The notes: a model not told the origin generated them from the sequence alone. 62,665 bases of DNA from Hyphococcus sp. (GCA_028285645.1 JANQOV010000001.1:1-62665), one strand, 5' to 3'; counted from the first letter of the stretch, positions 1 through 9,640 are shown. Translations and numbers: made by a program.

Positions 1-283
1 GCGGGATTTCTTCGCCGGGAAGGTCAAGCCACTCTGTCGGAAAAGGAAGCTGCTCGAACCGATTGGCGCCGCGGCGGCGCATGCCGGCCGAAGGCTCTAG
101 CGCATAGAGCCGGGTGATTTTTTCGGCGGCGTAGAAGGGCGCATTGTGCCCGGAGCCAAAGCCGATTTCGAGGACGTCTCCCGCTGCTTCCGGCACGATT
201 TGCGCGCGCTGTCTGGAAACCGCTTTCATGCCGCAAGCAAAGGAAACAATCGCCGGTTCGATATGATCGCCGTAAAAGCCCAT
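1..283 (-). CDS. Class I SAM-dependent methyltransferase, partial (C-terminus outside window)
   Basis: The visible 94 residues begin MGFYGDHIEP. They carry the glycine-rich SAM-binding motif I as VLEIGFGSGHN at about residues 38-48, followed by an acidic residue in ALEPS that would bind the ribose of SAM. This is the N-terminal half of a small class I methyltransferase of the UbiE-like superfamily, and the substrate cannot be told. A TTG at 292 (giving MELMGFYG) is an alternative start. The gene continues past the left edge. It points the same way as the dehydrogenase gene upstream of it (stop at 311), with about 27 bases between, so co-transcription is possible. Confidence 0.8.
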   Translation of the reverse strand, partial: MGFYGDHIEPAIVSFACGMKAVSRQRAQIVPEAAGDVLEIGFGSGHNAPFYAAEKITRLYALEPSAGMRRRGANRFEQLPFPTEWLDLPGEEIP

Positions 284-310
284 GAGTTCCAATTTAACGC
301 ATAAGCGCCG

Positions 311-1327
311 TTAGCTTATCGGGGGGCTCGGCGCGACCCTTTGGTTAAGGCCCGGAATTATCCGGTCCGGCGGTTTATGCCCGTCGGCAAACATCTTGAT
401 GTTGATAATCACCCGCTCGCCCATCTCAAGTCGCGATTCGATCGTCGCGGACGCCATATGCGGCAACAGGACGACATTGGGCGCCCGGGTCAGCTTGGGG
501 TTGGGGCTTTGCTCACGCTCAAAGACGTCCAGCCCTGCGCCCGCGAGACGCCCCTGTTCGATCAAGTCAGCCAGCGCATTTTCGTCAATGATTTCTCCGC
601 GCGAGATGTTCACCACATAAGCATGGGGCTGCATCAGCTCGAGATGCCGTTTCGATAGTAGGTGATAGGTCGCCGGCGTATGCGGACAGTTCACCGAAAC
701 AATGTCGACCCGCGCCAACATCTGGTCGAGGCTCTCCCAGTAAGTCGCCTCCAGCTCTTCTTCAACATGCGGATTAATCGGCCGGCGATTATGATAATGG
801 ATCGAAATCCCGAAAGCGCGGGCGCGTCTTGCGATCGCCTCGCCGACCCGGCCCAGCCCGATGATGCCGAGCTTCTTGCCGCGCACCCGACGGCCGAGCA
901 TCCATGTGGGCGACCAGCCTTCAAAGGCGCCGCTCTCAAGGGCGCGAACGCCTTCCACCAACCGCCGCGGCACAGCGAGGATTAGCGCCATCGCCATATC
1001 TGCGGCGTCTTCAGCAAGCACGGACGGCGTGTTGGTGACGGTGATGCCGCGGGCGTTGGCGGCTTTTACGTCAATATGATCAACGCCGGCGCCGAAATTC
1101 GCTATGAGGCGCAAGCGATCGCCAACGCCTGCAAAAAACTCCGCATCAAGACGGTCTCCAAGGGTCGGCGCCAGAACGTCGGCATCCTTCGCCATCGCCA
1201 AAAGCGCGCCGGGGGAAAGCGGCTCATCGCTGTCGCGCAATTGCGCATCGAACAAATCCGCGAGCCGCGCCTCGACCTCACCCGGCAGCTTGCGCGTAAC
1301 GGCCACTTTCAGCATCTTGCCGCTCAT
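311..1327 (-). CDS. D-isomer-specific 2-hydroxyacid dehydrogenase (glyoxylate/hydroxypyruvate reductase type)
   Basis: This 338-residue cytosolic NAD(P)H-dependent enzyme would reduce a 2-oxoacid such as glyoxylate or hydroxypyruvate. Visible family marks are the substrate-loop motif ANFGAGVDHID (about 76-86), the Rossmann motif LGIIGLGRVGEAIA (about 153-166), the catalytic arginine region NISRGEIIDENAL (about 241-253), and the catalytic histidine in LLPHMASAT (about 288-296). Length fits the family (310-340). The start MSGKMLKVAV is used; a second ATG five codons in (MLKVAV) is possible. The true substrate cannot be read from the sequence. The gene is divergent from the SH3 gene, and the CtrA-like site lies between them. 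Confidence 0.9.
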   Translation of the reverse strand: MSGKMLKVAVTRKLPGEVEARLADLFDAQLRDSDEPLSPGALLAMAKDADVLAPTLGDRLDAEFFAGVGDRLRLIANFGAGVDHIDVKAANARGITVTNTPSVLAEDAADMAMALILAVPRRLVEGVRALESGAFEGWSPTWMLGRRVRGKKLGIIGLGRVGEAIARRARAFGISIHYHNRRPINPHVEEELEATYWESLDQMLARVDIVSVNCPHTPATYHLLSKRHLELMQPHAYVVNISRGEIIDENALADLIEQGRLAGAGLDVFEREQSPNPKLTRAPNVVLLPHMASATIESRLEMGERVIINIKMFADGHKPPDRIIPGLNQRVAPSPPIS

Positions 1328-1385
1328 CGCGCGCTCCCTGCGAGGCTATGACGAAGGCCCGCTCTCGGCGATAATGGCGCAGAAG

Positions 1386-1400
1386 TTAACCGGAGATTAA
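1386..1400. promoter_or_regulatory. Perfect CtrA-type binding site TTAA-N7-TTAA
   Basis: TTAA at 1386-1389 and TTAA at 1397-1400 are separated by exactly seven bases (CCGGAGA), matching the canonical full CtrA box. It lies in the divergent region between the 2-hydroxyacid dehydrogenase (start 1327) and the SH3-domain gene (start 1457). The distance of about 57 bases to the SH3 start suits a promoter-proximal site for that gene. CtrA is the cell-cycle response regulator of many Alphaproteobacteria. Control of this gene is inferred from the motif alone. Confidence 0.5.
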
Positions 1401-1456
1401 CCCAATTGGCGCTCCATAAGTTTTTGTTAATCCTCAACACGCCGTTCGTGGACCCC

Positions 1457-1999
1457 ATGCCTCGTCAGATCTGCCGTCAAATCGCGCTCGCCGCGATCAT
1501 CGCCATTACTATGACCGCGCCCGCCCGGGCTGCGCAAGAAGCAAACCCCTCATCGGAAACGGCAATTTTCGACGGCGAACCGGTGCGCCTCGACACGCCG
1601 TCTGGCCTTCCGGTTCCGCGATTCGTCTCCCTTAAGGCCAAAAAGACCTATTGCCGGGCGGGTCCAAGCTTTGATCACCCTGTGCGCCTTACCTTCATGC
1701 GGAAGGGATTGCCGGTGATTGTGGTGGCTGAAACAACCGATCACTGGCGGAAAATCCGCGACCGGGAGGGCGACGAGTGCTGGACCCATAAATCGAAACT
1801 TTCAGGGGTCGAGACAGCGCTGGTCACCAAACACAAGCTGATCCTGCGGAAAAAGCCCAATGACCGCGCACCCTGGACGGCGCGCCTCGGCGAGGGCGTC
1901 ATTGTGGAAATCGAGAAGTCAAAGGGCGACTGGCGGCGTGTCAAAGCCGCCGGAAACCGCGGCTGGGCGCTCAAGAAGAACCTTTGGGGGGCGCGCTGA
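1457..1999 (+). CDS. Exported SH3-domain protein
   Basis: The start at 1457 gives a standard signal peptide (MPRQICRQIALAA, a hydrophobic core, then cleavage near PARA-AQ). An upstream in-frame ATG at 1406 would put 17 residues ahead of this signal and is less likely. The mature protein of about 155 residues has two bacterial SH3-like units (SH3_3/SH3_4 type). One includes KKTYCRAGPS with a GLPVIV loop and WRKIRD. The other includes KHKLILRKKP, GVIVEIEKS and WRRVKAAGNRGW. Such domains often bind peptidoglycan or other cell-wall components. The protein should be periplasmic, and its precise role is unknown. Confidence 0.82.
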   Translation: MPRQICRQIALAAIIAITMTAPARAAQEANPSSETAIFDGEPVRLDTPSGLPVPRFVSLKAKKTYCRAGPSFDHPVRLTFMRKGLPVIVVAETTDHWRKIRDREGDECWTHKSKLSGVETALVTKHKLILRKKPNDRAPWTARLGEGVIVEIEKSKGDWRRVKAAGNRGWALKKNLWGAR

Positions 2000-2063
2000 G
2001 CCGCGTGATTGACGCGACCCTCCGTCGCCTATACCTAGCCGCAAACGATAACGGCGATCCTTT

Positions 2064-2594
2064 ATGCTCGAACAAAAAAGCAGCTATAACCGGGAAGAAC
2101 TGCTGGAATGCGGCTATCACGGCTTTGCGGGGCCCGGCACAGCTCAGCTTCCGGTACCGCAGATGCTGATGTTCGACCGGATTACGCATATCAGCGCCGA
2201 TGGCGGGGCCTATGACAAGGGCCGTATCGAAGCCGAACTCGATATCCACCCGGATCTGTGGTTCTTTGACTGCCATTTTCCGGGCGATCCGGTGATGCCG
2301 GGCTGTCTTGGCCTCGACGCCCTCTGGCAATTGGTGGGTTTTTTTCTCACCTGGACCGGCATTCCCGGCAAAGGCCGCGCGCTCGGTTCGAAGGAAGTGA
2401 AATTTTCCGGCCAGGTTGAGCCAACCGCCAACGTAGTGCGCTACGAGCTTGACGTGAGGCGGGTGATGAAACGATCTTTCGGCCTTGGGATCGCTGATGG
2501 CGCAGTGCTGGTTGACGGACGCACTATATATGAGGCGAAAGACCTCCGCGTCGGTTTGTTTTCGGAAGACCAATTAAGCGCGGGGAAAATGTAA
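2064..2594 (+). CDS. fabA: 3-hydroxydecanoyl-ACP dehydratase/isomerase FabA
   Basis: FabA dehydrates 3-hydroxydecanoyl-ACP and isomerises trans-2- to cis-3-decenoyl-ACP, the branch point for anaerobic unsaturated fatty-acid synthesis. The 176-residue length is typical. The active-site histidine lies in [15 protein letters not shown] (about 67-81) and the catalytic aspartate in CLGLDALWQ (about 82-90). It is the first gene of a tight run fabA-fabB-small membrane protein-fabI. fabB follows 26 bases later with a good ribosome site (GGGAGG). FabA beside FabB is the hallmark of the gammaproteobacterial and alphaproteobacterial type II pathway. Confidence 0.96.
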   Translation: MLEQKSSYNREELLECGYHGFAGPGTAQLPVPQMLMFDRITHISADGGAYDKGRIEAELDIHPDLWFFDCHFPGDPVMPGCLGLDALWQLVGFFLTWTGIPGKGRALGSKEVKFSGQVEPTANVVRYELDVRRVMKRSFGLGIADGAVLVDGRTIYEAKDLRVGLFSEDQLSAGKM

Positions 2595-2620
2595 CCCAAC
2601 CCTGGGAGGACCAGATTACC

Positions 2621-3841
2621 ATGCGTCGCGTCGTCATAACCGGTCTTGGCGTTGTCTCCTCAATCGGGGACGACGCTGATCAGGTGACCGCCTCGTTGCG
2701 CGAAAGCAAGTCGGGCGTTGCTCGCGCTGAAAAATTCGCTGAACTTGGCTTTCGCTGCCAGGTTGAAGCGCGGCCTGGCGTCAATGTGGAAGAAGCGCTC
2801 GACCGCAAGACCCGCCGTTTCATGGGCGAGGGCGCAGCCTGGAACTACATCGCCATGCAACAGGCAATCGCCGATGCGCGGCTTGGCGAAGATGAGATCA
2901 GCCATCCCATGACGGGCATCATCATGGGCTCCGGCGGCCCTTCCACCGGCGTGATTGTAGAGGCCGCCGATAAAACCCGCGATACCGGCGGCACCAAGAA
3001 AATCGGCCCGACGCAAGTGCCCAAAGCCATGTCGTCGACAAATTCAGCGACGCTTGCGGTCCCTTACAAAATTTTGGGCGTCAACTATTCCATATCCTCA
3101 GCATGCGCCACATCAGTGCATTGCATCGGCGCCGCGTTCGAGCAGATCGCCTGGGGCAAACAGGATATGATCTTCGCCGGCGGCGGCGAAGAGCTGGACT
3201 GGACGCTGGCGAACCTATTTGACGCCATGGGCGCCATGTCCACCAAGTTCAACGATACGCCGGAAGTCGCCTCCCGCGCTTATGACAAGGATCGTGATGG
3301 ATTTGTCATCGCCGGCGGCGCCGGCGTCGTCGTGCTGGAAGAACTGGAGCGCGCCAAGGCCCGCGGCGCTGAGATCTATGGCGAGATTGTCGGCTATGGC
3401 GCCAATTCCGACGGCTATGACATGGTGCAGCCTTCAGGCGAGGGCGCGGTGCGCTGCATGAACCTGGCGCTTGAAACCGTCAAGCAGCCCATTGATTACA
3501 TCAACACCCATGGCACATCGACGCCAGTGGGCGACGAACGGGAAACCGGCGCGATCCGCGAGACCTTTGGCGACAATATCCCGCCCTTCTCATCGACAAA
3601 ATCGCTGACGGGCCATTCCCTTGGCGCAACAGGCGCGCAGGAAACGATCTACTGCCTCCTCATGATGAAGCATGATTTTCTCGCCGCCTCCGCCCATATC
3701 GATGCGATCGATCCTGCATTCGAGGATTTGCCGATCATCCGCGAGCGCGTCGACAATGCAAATCTCAACTGTTTCCTCACCAACAGTTTCGGATTTGGCG
3801 GCACCAATGGATGCCTCGCCATTGCGCGCTATGACGGTTAG
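2621..3841 (+). CDS. fabB: 3-oxoacyl-ACP synthase I FabB
   Basis: FabB is the condensing enzyme that elongates cis-3-decenoyl-ACP, so it completes the unsaturated route begun by FabA. The 406-residue protein shows the Cys-His-His triad of the KAS I/II class. The nucleophile is in [12 protein letters not shown] (about 160-171), the first histidine in [12 protein letters not shown] (about 291-302), and the second in [12 protein letters not shown] (about 327-338). The C-terminal loop SFGFGGTNG is also intact. It starts 26 bases after fabA, and the next gene starts six bases after its stop. Confidence 0.96.
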   Translation: MRRVVITGLGVVSSIGDDADQVTASLRESKSGVARAEKFAELGFRCQVEARPGVNVEEALDRKTRRFMGEGAAWNYIAMQQAIADARLGEDEISHPMTGIIMGSGGPSTGVIVEAADKTRDTGGTKKIGPTQVPKAMSSTNSATLAVPYKILGVNYSISSACATSVHCIGAAFEQIAWGKQDMIFAGGGEELDWTLANLFDAMGAMSTKFNDTPEVASRAYDKDRDGFVIAGGAGVVVLEELERAKARGAEIYGEIVGYGANSDGYDMVQPSGEGAVRCMNLALETVKQPIDYINTHGTSTPVGDERETGAIRETFGDNIPPFSSTKSLTGHSLGATGAQETIYCLLMMKHDFLAASAHIDAIDPAFEDLPIIRERVDNANLNCFLTNSFGFGGTNGCLAIARYDG

Positions 3842-3847
3842 ACAAGC

Positions 3848-4045
3848 GTGAGCGAAACAACGCTTTACGCTGTCTTCGCGGGCGTCGTCGTCGCCAGCCT
3901 TGGACTCTGGTGGTTTCGATTGATCCTAAAAAACCTTAGAAACCTGCCGCGCCAGACGCGCATTGGGGTTTACGCGCTGGTCTGGCTTGCTTATTTCATC
4001 CTGACGCTGATTGTCATCAACAATACGTCTGGCGGCGCGGGTTAG
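3848..4045 (+). CDS. Small two-helix inner-membrane protein in the fab operon, function unknown
   Basis: This 65-residue protein starts with GTG (MSETTLYAVFAG) six bases after the fabB stop. It has two predicted membrane helices, at about 6-25 and 42-60, joined by a short basic stretch (KNLRNLPRQTR) that would sit in the cytoplasm. There are no catalytic motifs, and I do not recognise a named family. Its place between fabB and fabI with short gaps suggests co-expression with unsaturated fatty-acid synthesis. A role in anchoring or regulating those enzymes would be a guess. Confidence 0.65.
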   Translation: MSETTLYAVFAGVVVASLGLWWFRLILKNLRNLPRQTRIGVYALVWLAYFILTLIVINNTSGGAG

Positions 4046-4093
4046 AACAGGCTGCGCTGGCGTCAGCGGCGATTAAGACGAAAGGACACTCAC

Positions 4094-4915
4094 ATGGGCG
4101 GCGAAGTTCCATTTCCAACTGGCGATCTGATGAAAGGCAAGCGTGGGCTCATCATGGGCGTCGCCAACAAAAACTCGATCGCCTGGGCGATCGCGCAGCA
4201 ACTGCATGCGCAGGGCGCCGTGCTCGGATTTACCTATGTGAACGAATCGATGGCGCGGCGCGTTGTGCCGCTGGCCGAAAGCGTTGACGCCGAGCTAATC
4301 ATCGAATGCGACGTTACGTCGGACGCATCCATGGATGCGGCCTTCGCCACAGTTGAAGAAAAATGGGGTGCGCTTGATTTTCTGGTCCACGCGATCGCGT
4401 TCACAGACAAAACTGCGCTTGAAGGGTCGTTCGTTGAAAACACGACGCGGCAGATTTTCAAGGACACCATGGACGTCTCGGCCTTTTCCTTCGTCGACGC
4501 CGCCAATCGCGCATCCAAACTAATGAAGCCAGGCGGGTCCATGATAACGCTCACCTATCTTGGGTCCGAGCGCACGGTGCCGAATTACAATGTTATGGGC
4601 GTCGCCAAGGCGGCCCTTGAAGCCTCGACCCGCTACATCGCCCGCGATCTCGGGCCGCAAGGCATTCGCGTCAACGCTATCTCCGCGGGACCGATCAAAA
4701 CGCTCGCCGCGGCAGGGATTTCTTCAGGCCGTCACATGTTTTCATTCAACAGGGTGGCAAGCCCTTTACGCGACGACACCGACCCGAAAGGCGTTGCAGG
4801 GGCGGCGCTTTATCTTCTCTCTGATCTCGGCGCGTCCTGCACCGGCGAGACCCACCATGTTGACGGCGGTTTCCACATTGTCGGCATGCCCGACGAGGCA
4901 GCGCTCAAAGAGTGA
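4094..4915 (+). CDS. fabI: Enoyl-ACP reductase FabI (NADH)
   Basis: FabI is the last reductase of the fatty-acid elongation cycle, reducing trans-2-enoyl-ACP. The 273-residue protein is a divergent short-chain dehydrogenase. The nucleotide site reads GLIMGVANKNSIAWAIA near the N-terminus. The catalytic pair is the FabI arrangement Tyr-x6-Lys, seen in NYNVMGVAKAAL. The segment GPIKTLAAAGI is the substrate-binding loop, also the triclosan site of known FabIs. It is the fourth gene of the fab run. Its TGA overlaps the GTG start of the cupin gene (GTGA, 4912-4915), so translation of the two was probably coupled. Confidence 0.95.
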   Translation: MGGEVPFPTGDLMKGKRGLIMGVANKNSIAWAIAQQLHAQGAVLGFTYVNESMARRVVPLAESVDAELIIECDVTSDASMDAAFATVEEKWGALDFLVHAIAFTDKTALEGSFVENTTRQIFKDTMDVSAFSFVDAANRASKLMKPGGSMITLTYLGSERTVPNYNVMGVAKAALEASTRYIARDLGPQGIRVNAISAGPIKTLAAAGISSGRHMFSFNRVASPLRDDTDPKGVAGAALYLLSDLGASCTGETHHVDGGFHIVGMPDEAALKE

Positions 4916-5335
4916 GCCTTTCGGCCAAGGACATTATCGATCGCCTTAAGCTCGAACCCCATCCGGAAGGCGGCTGGTATCGGGAGACCTGGCGCGCTGA
5001 CGCTGGGGACGGCGCGCGCGCCGGGCACAGCGATCTATTTCTTGCTGGAACGCGGACAACGCTCCCACTGGCATCGCATCGACGAAGCGGAAATCTGGCA
5101 TTATTACGCCGGCGCATCATTGGAATTGTCTTTGTCCGAAGACGGAGCAAACGTCAAAACGCAAACGCTCGGGCCGGCTCTTGATGCTGGGGAAAGCCCC
5201 CAAATCATCGTACCGCCGCATTGCTGGCAGGCGGCGCAAAGCCTTGGCGACTGGACGCTTGTGGGCTGCACCGTCTCCCCGGGCTTTGAATTCGCGCGGT
5301 TCGAATTGGCGGCGCCCAATTGGAGCCCAGGCTAA
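4912..5335 (+). pseudogene. Cupin (DUF985-type) gene broken by a one-base frameshift
   Basis: Translation from GTG at 4912 gives MSLSAKDIIDRL and EGGWYRETWRA, the typical start of DUF985 cupins. The frame then degrades after about codon 36. The rest of the family appears one frame over: GTAIYFLLERGQ, then SHWHRIDEAEIWHYYAG, then IIVPPHCWQAA. It runs to the stop at 5335. Removing one base within the GC run at 5011-5024 restores one continuous protein of about 140 residues (DGARA-GTAIYF). Either the gene is inactivated or the run was misread. The remainder is intact with no other stops, so the event is recent or an assembly error. If functional, it would be a small sugar-isomerase-like cupin of unknown substrate. 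Confidence 0.8.
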
Positions 5336-5339
5336 ACCC

Positions 5340-7232
5340 TCAAGCCGCTTTCTTTGCGGCAATCCAGGCGTTGATTTTCTTTTCCAGGACCGGCAGCGGC
5401 ATGGCGCCGGTTAAGAGCACCTCGTCATGGAATTCGCGGATATCAAAGCCGTCGCCGAGTTCGGTTTCCGCTTTGGCGCGTAATGCCTCCATCTTGATCA
5501 TGCCAAGCTTGTAAGCGCAGGCCTGCCCCGGCCAGACGGCGTAACGCTCGATCTCGCGGGTGATGGAAGCGCGCGTGTCGCCGGTGACATTCAGCATATA
5601 GTCGATCGCTTCTTCACGGGTCCAGCGTTTGTGGTGAAGACCTGAATCAACAACAAGGCGCGCCGCGCGAAAAAGCTCAGACTGCAGACGACCAAGATCG
5701 CCGAGCGGATCATCTTCATACATGCCCATCTCCGCTGCGACTTTTTCAGCGTAAAGCGCCCAGCCTTCGGCAAATTCCGAATAGCCGAGCATGTTGCGGA
5801 TGAGCGGCATGTCAGCAGCGCGCTCAAGGGAACGCTGGAAATGATGGCCCGGAACTGCTTCGTGATAGGTCAACGTTTTTAACGTGTGCTTCGGCCAATC
5901 TGCTGTGTCTTTCAAATTAATCCAGTAAATACCAGGGCGCGCCCCATCAAGCGGCGGCGACGTATAATAACCGCCTGGCGATGTATCCTGCTCATAGACG
6001 GGTATGCGCCTTACCTCGACAGGCTGCGACGGAATTGCGCCGAACCAGTCGGGCGCCTTTTCCATGATCTCGTTCACTTGAACATTAAGATCAGACAGCA
6101 ACGTCTCGCGCCCTTCGTCCGTGTTCGGATAACGCATGTCGGCGCGGGCGCCGATGGCGGCGAAGCGCGCCGCAACCGTGCCGTCGGCAAGGCCTTGCGC
6201 TTTCAGGATGGCGTCCATTTCGGCGGTGATGCGTTCAACCTCAGCAAGGCCGATTTCATGGATTTCTTCGCCGGTCAGGCCGCCGGCGCCATAGGAATTT
6301 AGCGCATGGGCGTAAAACGCTTCGCCCTCCTCCCCAAGGCGCCAGACGCCAGCGTCGCGACCGGCTTGCGAGCTTAAATTCTCAAGCGCCGCCGCGAGCC
6401 GGCCATAGGCAGGATAGACCGCCGTTTCCACCAGTTCGGCAACGCGAACTTCTAGCGCCGCGCGGCCTTCTTCCGATAAGCCGTCAATCTCTGCGATCCG
6501 TGCGCTGAACGTCGCCGCTAGCGGGTTATCCGCCGGCGGTGAGGCGATAAATCCATTGATGGACCGCACCGCGCCTTCAATGGCGAAATAGGGCGGCGCA
6601 ACGCCAAGCGCTGCATCAGCGCCGATCGACTGCGCAACCTCGTCGAAGACGCGCGGAAACTCAGCAAGCCGCGACAGATAATCTTCCGCATCCTGCTTTG
6701 ACTTGAGCGTGTGTTGAGTTTGCAAAAGACGCGGCAAAAACAAATGCGGTCCGGTCAGTTGTGTGACCACATAAGGACCGCTCGATCCCCATGGCGCGGC
6801 GCCGCCGAACTCAAACTGATGCCGCTGAGCCGCCATTTGATAGGCGCTGCGCAACACGTCATAAGTGATGGCCGATTGTGCATCGAGCTTTGCGCGATCA
6901 AGGCTGCGCAGCTCTTGCATGAACTCTTCATTGAGCTGACGCGCGCGTTGATTGCCTTCAAAACCATAATCGCCAAGACGCGCCTGAAACCCCTCGCCCG
7001 CGAGGTCTTCGCCGACGCCCAAAAACGTCGCCCATTCCGGCGCCTCGGCCAGGGCCAGCGCTGCGTGGCGGTCCGCCATCTCGCGCAGCAATCGCGATGT
7101 TGATCTTTCTTGGGCGGGCGCTTCAGCGTTCGTTTCAGCCGGCGGTTCGACCGTTTGCGGCGCCTCGCTGCAAGCGGCGAGACCAACGCAAAACACAGCG
7201 GCCACAATAGAGCGCGCGAGTTGACAGACCAT
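5340..7232 (-). CDS. DUF885 family lipoprotein, putative zinc metallopeptidase
   Basis: The 630-residue protein opens with a lipoprotein signal (MVCQLARSIVAAVFCVGLAAC; lipobox LAAC, Cys21), so it should be anchored in the envelope. The body is the DUF885 fold. Its signature HEAVPGHHFQRSL (about 463-475) resembles a HExxH-type zinc site extended to HExxxGHH. Downstream acidic residues in EFAEGWALYAEK (about 491-502) would supply a further ligand. Related proteins are thought to be carboxypeptidase-like, but the substrate is unknown. It is convergent with the broken cupin gene, with only four bases between the stops. Confidence 0.85.
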   Translation of the reverse strand: MVCQLARSIVAAVFCVGLAACSEAPQTVEPPAETNAEAPAQERSTSRLLREMADRHAALALAEAPEWATFLGVGEDLAGEGFQARLGDYGFEGNQRARQLNEEFMQELRSLDRAKLDAQSAITYDVLRSAYQMAAQRHQFEFGGAAPWGSSGPYVVTQLTGPHLFLPRLLQTQHTLKSKQDAEDYLSRLAEFPRVFDEVAQSIGADAALGVAPPYFAIEGAVRSINGFIASPPADNPLAATFSARIAEIDGLSEEGRAALEVRVAELVETAVYPAYGRLAAALENLSSQAGRDAGVWRLGEEGEAFYAHALNSYGAGGLTGEEIHEIGLAEVERITAEMDAILKAQGLADGTVAARFAAIGARADMRYPNTDEGRETLLSDLNVQVNEIMEKAPDWFGAIPSQPVEVRRIPVYEQDTSPGGYYTSPPLDGARPGIYWINLKDTADWPKHTLKTLTYHEAVPGHHFQRSLERAADMPLIRNMLGYSEFAEGWALYAEKVAAEMGMYEDDPLGDLGRLQSELFRAARLVVDSGLHHKRWTREEAIDYMLNVTGDTRASITREIERYAVWPGQACAYKLGMIKMEALRAKAETELGDGFDIREFHDEVLLTGAMPLPVLEKKINAWIAAKKAA

Positions 7233-7317
7233 GATACTGTCCCCTTGTTGTTTCCGTCGCCCGCATGAAGTTTAGCGGTTTTGACGGCGGCGCTCATTCA
7301 CGAAAACAGCGAATTTC

Positions 7318-7361
7318 AAAAAAAGCAAAAGGCGGGACCTGATTGCACCAGTTCCCGCCTT
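7318..7361 (-). terminator. Intrinsic terminator downstream of pnp
   Basis: On the minus strand the stem AAGGCGGGA (7361-7353) pairs with TCCCGCCTT (7337-7329) around a 15-base loop. It is followed by TTGC and a run of seven T (7324-7318). It begins 30 bases after the pnp stop and ends the minus-strand transcript before the DUF885 gene. Confidence 0.8.
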
Positions 7362-7391
7362 CAACCTAAAAAGTGCCAGAATTTCAGACGG

Positions 7392-9512
7392 TTACCCGTC
7401 CTCTTTTTTGATCTCCTGGCCCGTAGATTGGTCAACCACCTTCATGGAAAGGCGAACCTTGCCGCGATCATCAAAGCCGAGAAGCTTGACGAACACCTCA
7501 TCGCCTTCCTTGACGACGTCGGTGGTTTTCTCCGGGCGCCCATCATTGAGCTGCGAGATATGAACAAGTCCGTCGCGCGGTCCGAAGAAGTTTACGAAGG
7601 CGCCGAAATCCATGGTTTTGACGACGGTGCCTTTATAGATTTCGCCAACCTCCGGCTCCGCAACAATGGAATGAATCCATTTGTACGCCGCCTCGATTTT
7701 TTCTTTGTCGTTAGATGCGATCTTGATCAGTCCGTCATCATCAACATTGATCTTGGCGCCGGTTTCTTCAACGATCTGGCGGATGACTTTACCGCCGGAG
7801 CCGATGACATCGCGGATCTTATCCTTGTTGATCTGCATGGTCTCAATGCGCGGCGCATAATCGCCAAGGTCTTCGCGCGCCGTATCGAGCGCCTTGCCCA
7901 TCTCGCCGAGAATATGCAAGCGCCCGTCTTTTGCTTGGTCGAGGGCAATTTTCATGATCTCTTCGGTGATGCCGGCAATCTTAATGTCCATCTGCAAGGA
8001 CGTGACGCCCTCATTGGTGCCGGCGACTTTGAAGTCCATGTCGCCAAGGTGGTCCTCGTCGCCGAGAATATCAGACAGTACAGCAAAGCGATCGCCTTCA
8101 AGGATGAGCCCCATGGCGATGCCGGCGACCGGACGCTTGATCGGCACGCCGCCATCCATCAATGCGAGCGATGAACCGCAAACAGTCGCCATGGAGGAGG
8201 AGCCGTTGGACTCGGTGATTTCCGACACCAGGCGAATGACGTAAGGAAATTCTTCCTGGGTCGGAATAACCGCCTTCATGGCGCGCCAGGCAAGCTTGCC
8301 GTGGCCGATTTCCCGGCGACCGGTAAAGCCCATGCGGCCAACCTCGCCCACCGAATAAGGCGGGAAGTTATAGTGCAGGAGAAAGTGCTCCTTATAGGTG
8401 CCGGAGAGCGCGTCGATGAACTGCTCGTCCTCGCCGGTGCCGAGCGTCGCAACGACCAGCGCTTGGGTTTCGCCGCGCGTGAAGAGCGCCGACCCGTGGG
8501 TGCGCGGCAGAACGCCAGCCTCAGCGACAATCGGCCGGACCGTTTTGGTGTCTCGCCCATCAATGCGTTCGCCGGTATCGAGGATGCCGCCGCGCACGAT
8601 GTCGGATTCGATTGATTTGAAAGCGCCGCCGACAACAGATTTCGACGGCGCGTTTTCATCCTCTTCATCGCAGAGCGCTTCAACAGCTTTATCCCTGGCG
8701 GCGCCGATCGCGTCCACGCGGTCCTGCTTGACGACAATTTTATACGCTGAGCGCACATCTTCTTCGACAAGCCCGCGGACCTTGCTTTCAACGTCGGAAT
8801 TATCCGGAGGCGTAAACTCCCAGGGGTCTTTCGCGCAATCTTCAGCAAAGTCGATGATCAGATTGATCGCGTCTTTCGCCGCCTTGTGGCCGAAAGCGAC
8901 CGAGCCCAGCATGACGTCTTCCGAAAGTTCCTTCGCCTCGGATTCAACCATCATCACCGCATCTGCAGTGCCCGCCATGACAAGGTCGAGCTGTGTTTCG
9001 CCCATCTCGTCGATTTGCGGGTTCAAGACATATTCGCCGTTGATGTAGCCGACGCGCGCGGCGCCAATGGGGCCGAGGAACGGCACGCCGGAAACCGTCA
9101 GCGCAGCCGACGCTGCGATCATCGCCACAACATCCGGATCATTTTCAAGATCGTGACTTAGCACCTGCGTGACAACCAGGACTTCATTTTTGAACCCCTT
9201 CGCGAACAAGGGTCGGATCGGCCGGTCGATGAGGCGCGAGGTCAGCGTTTCCTTTTCGGTCGGGCGCCCTTCTCGCTTGAAGTAGCCGCCGGGAACGCGG
9301 CCTGCAGCGTAGTATTTCTCTTGGTAATGAACAGTCAGTGGAAAGAAATCGAAATTCGGGTTCGGTTCCTTCGCGGCCGTTACTGCAGCAAGAACGGATG
9401 TTTCGCCATAGGTGGCGAGCACCGCGCCGTCAGCCTGGCGCGCGATGCGCCCTGTTTCGAGGGTCAGCGTGCGACCGCCCCATTCAATCGATTTTTTTGT
9501 AATTTCAAACAT
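7392..9512 (-). CDS. pnp: Polyribonucleotide nucleotidyltransferase (PNPase)
   Basis: PNPase is the phosphorolytic 3'-5' exoribonuclease of the degradosome. The 706-residue protein has the full domain order. A first RNase PH domain (about 1-145, starting [13 protein letters not shown]) is followed by the all-alpha linker and a second RNase PH domain (about 310-550). Then come a KH domain with the GSGGKVIR loop (about 565-572) and a C-terminal S1 domain (about 620-690) starting [18 protein letters not shown]. Catalytic-core residues are visible in [16 protein letters not shown]. The usual partner rpsO is upstream on the same strand, but here a dehydrogenase gene lies between them. Confidence 0.97.
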   Translation of the reverse strand: MFEITKKSIEWGGRTLTLETGRIARQADGAVLATYGETSVLAAVTAAKEPNPNFDFFPLTVHYQEKYYAAGRVPGGYFKREGRPTEKETLTSRLIDRPIRPLFAKGFKNEVLVVTQVLSHDLENDPDVVAMIAASAALTVSGVPFLGPIGAARVGYINGEYVLNPQIDEMGETQLDLVMAGTADAVMMVESEAKELSEDVMLGSVAFGHKAAKDAINLIIDFAEDCAKDPWEFTPPDNSDVESKVRGLVEEDVRSAYKIVVKQDRVDAIGAARDKAVEALCDEEDENAPSKSVVGGAFKSIESDIVRGGILDTGERIDGRDTKTVRPIVAEAGVLPRTHGSALFTRGETQALVVATLGTGEDEQFIDALSGTYKEHFLLHYNFPPYSVGEVGRMGFTGRREIGHGKLAWRAMKAVIPTQEEFPYVIRLVSEITESNGSSSMATVCGSSLALMDGGVPIKRPVAGIAMGLILEGDRFAVLSDILGDEDHLGDMDFKVAGTNEGVTSLQMDIKIAGITEEIMKIALDQAKDGRLHILGEMGKALDTAREDLGDYAPRIETMQINKDKIRDVIGSGGKVIRQIVEETGAKINVDDDGLIKIASNDKEKIEAAYKWIHSIVAEPEVGEIYKGTVVKTMDFGAFVNFFGPRDGLVHISQLNDGRPEKTTDVVKEGDEVFVKLLGFDDRGKVRLSMKVVDQSTGQEIKKEDG

Positions 9513-9606
9513 TTCTTCTCTTCTCTTCGGTAATAGCGCCGAACGCGGATCGCTCGACGCTTCGGGTTATGTAGCCGGATAAACGATCCGCTCGCTTATT
9601 GTGTTT

Positions 9607-9625
9607 GCCCGCCTTCGCGGGCGGG
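9607..9625. other. GC-rich hairpin between the SDR gene and pnp
   Basis: GCCCGC (9607-9612) and GCGGGC (9617-9622) form a perfect six-base stem around CTTC, with GC-rich flanks. It lies about 95 bases before the pnp start on the minus strand and has no T run, so a simple intrinsic terminator is unlikely. It may be a leader or processing hairpin, since pnp leaders are RNase III targets in enterics, or a short GC-rich repeat element. Confidence 0.4.
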
Positions 9626-9640
9626 AGAGCGGCGCCTTGT

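Noticed and set aside
7281-8174. 297-codon plus-strand frame
   Set aside because: It is antisense to pnp and spans the pnp terminator.
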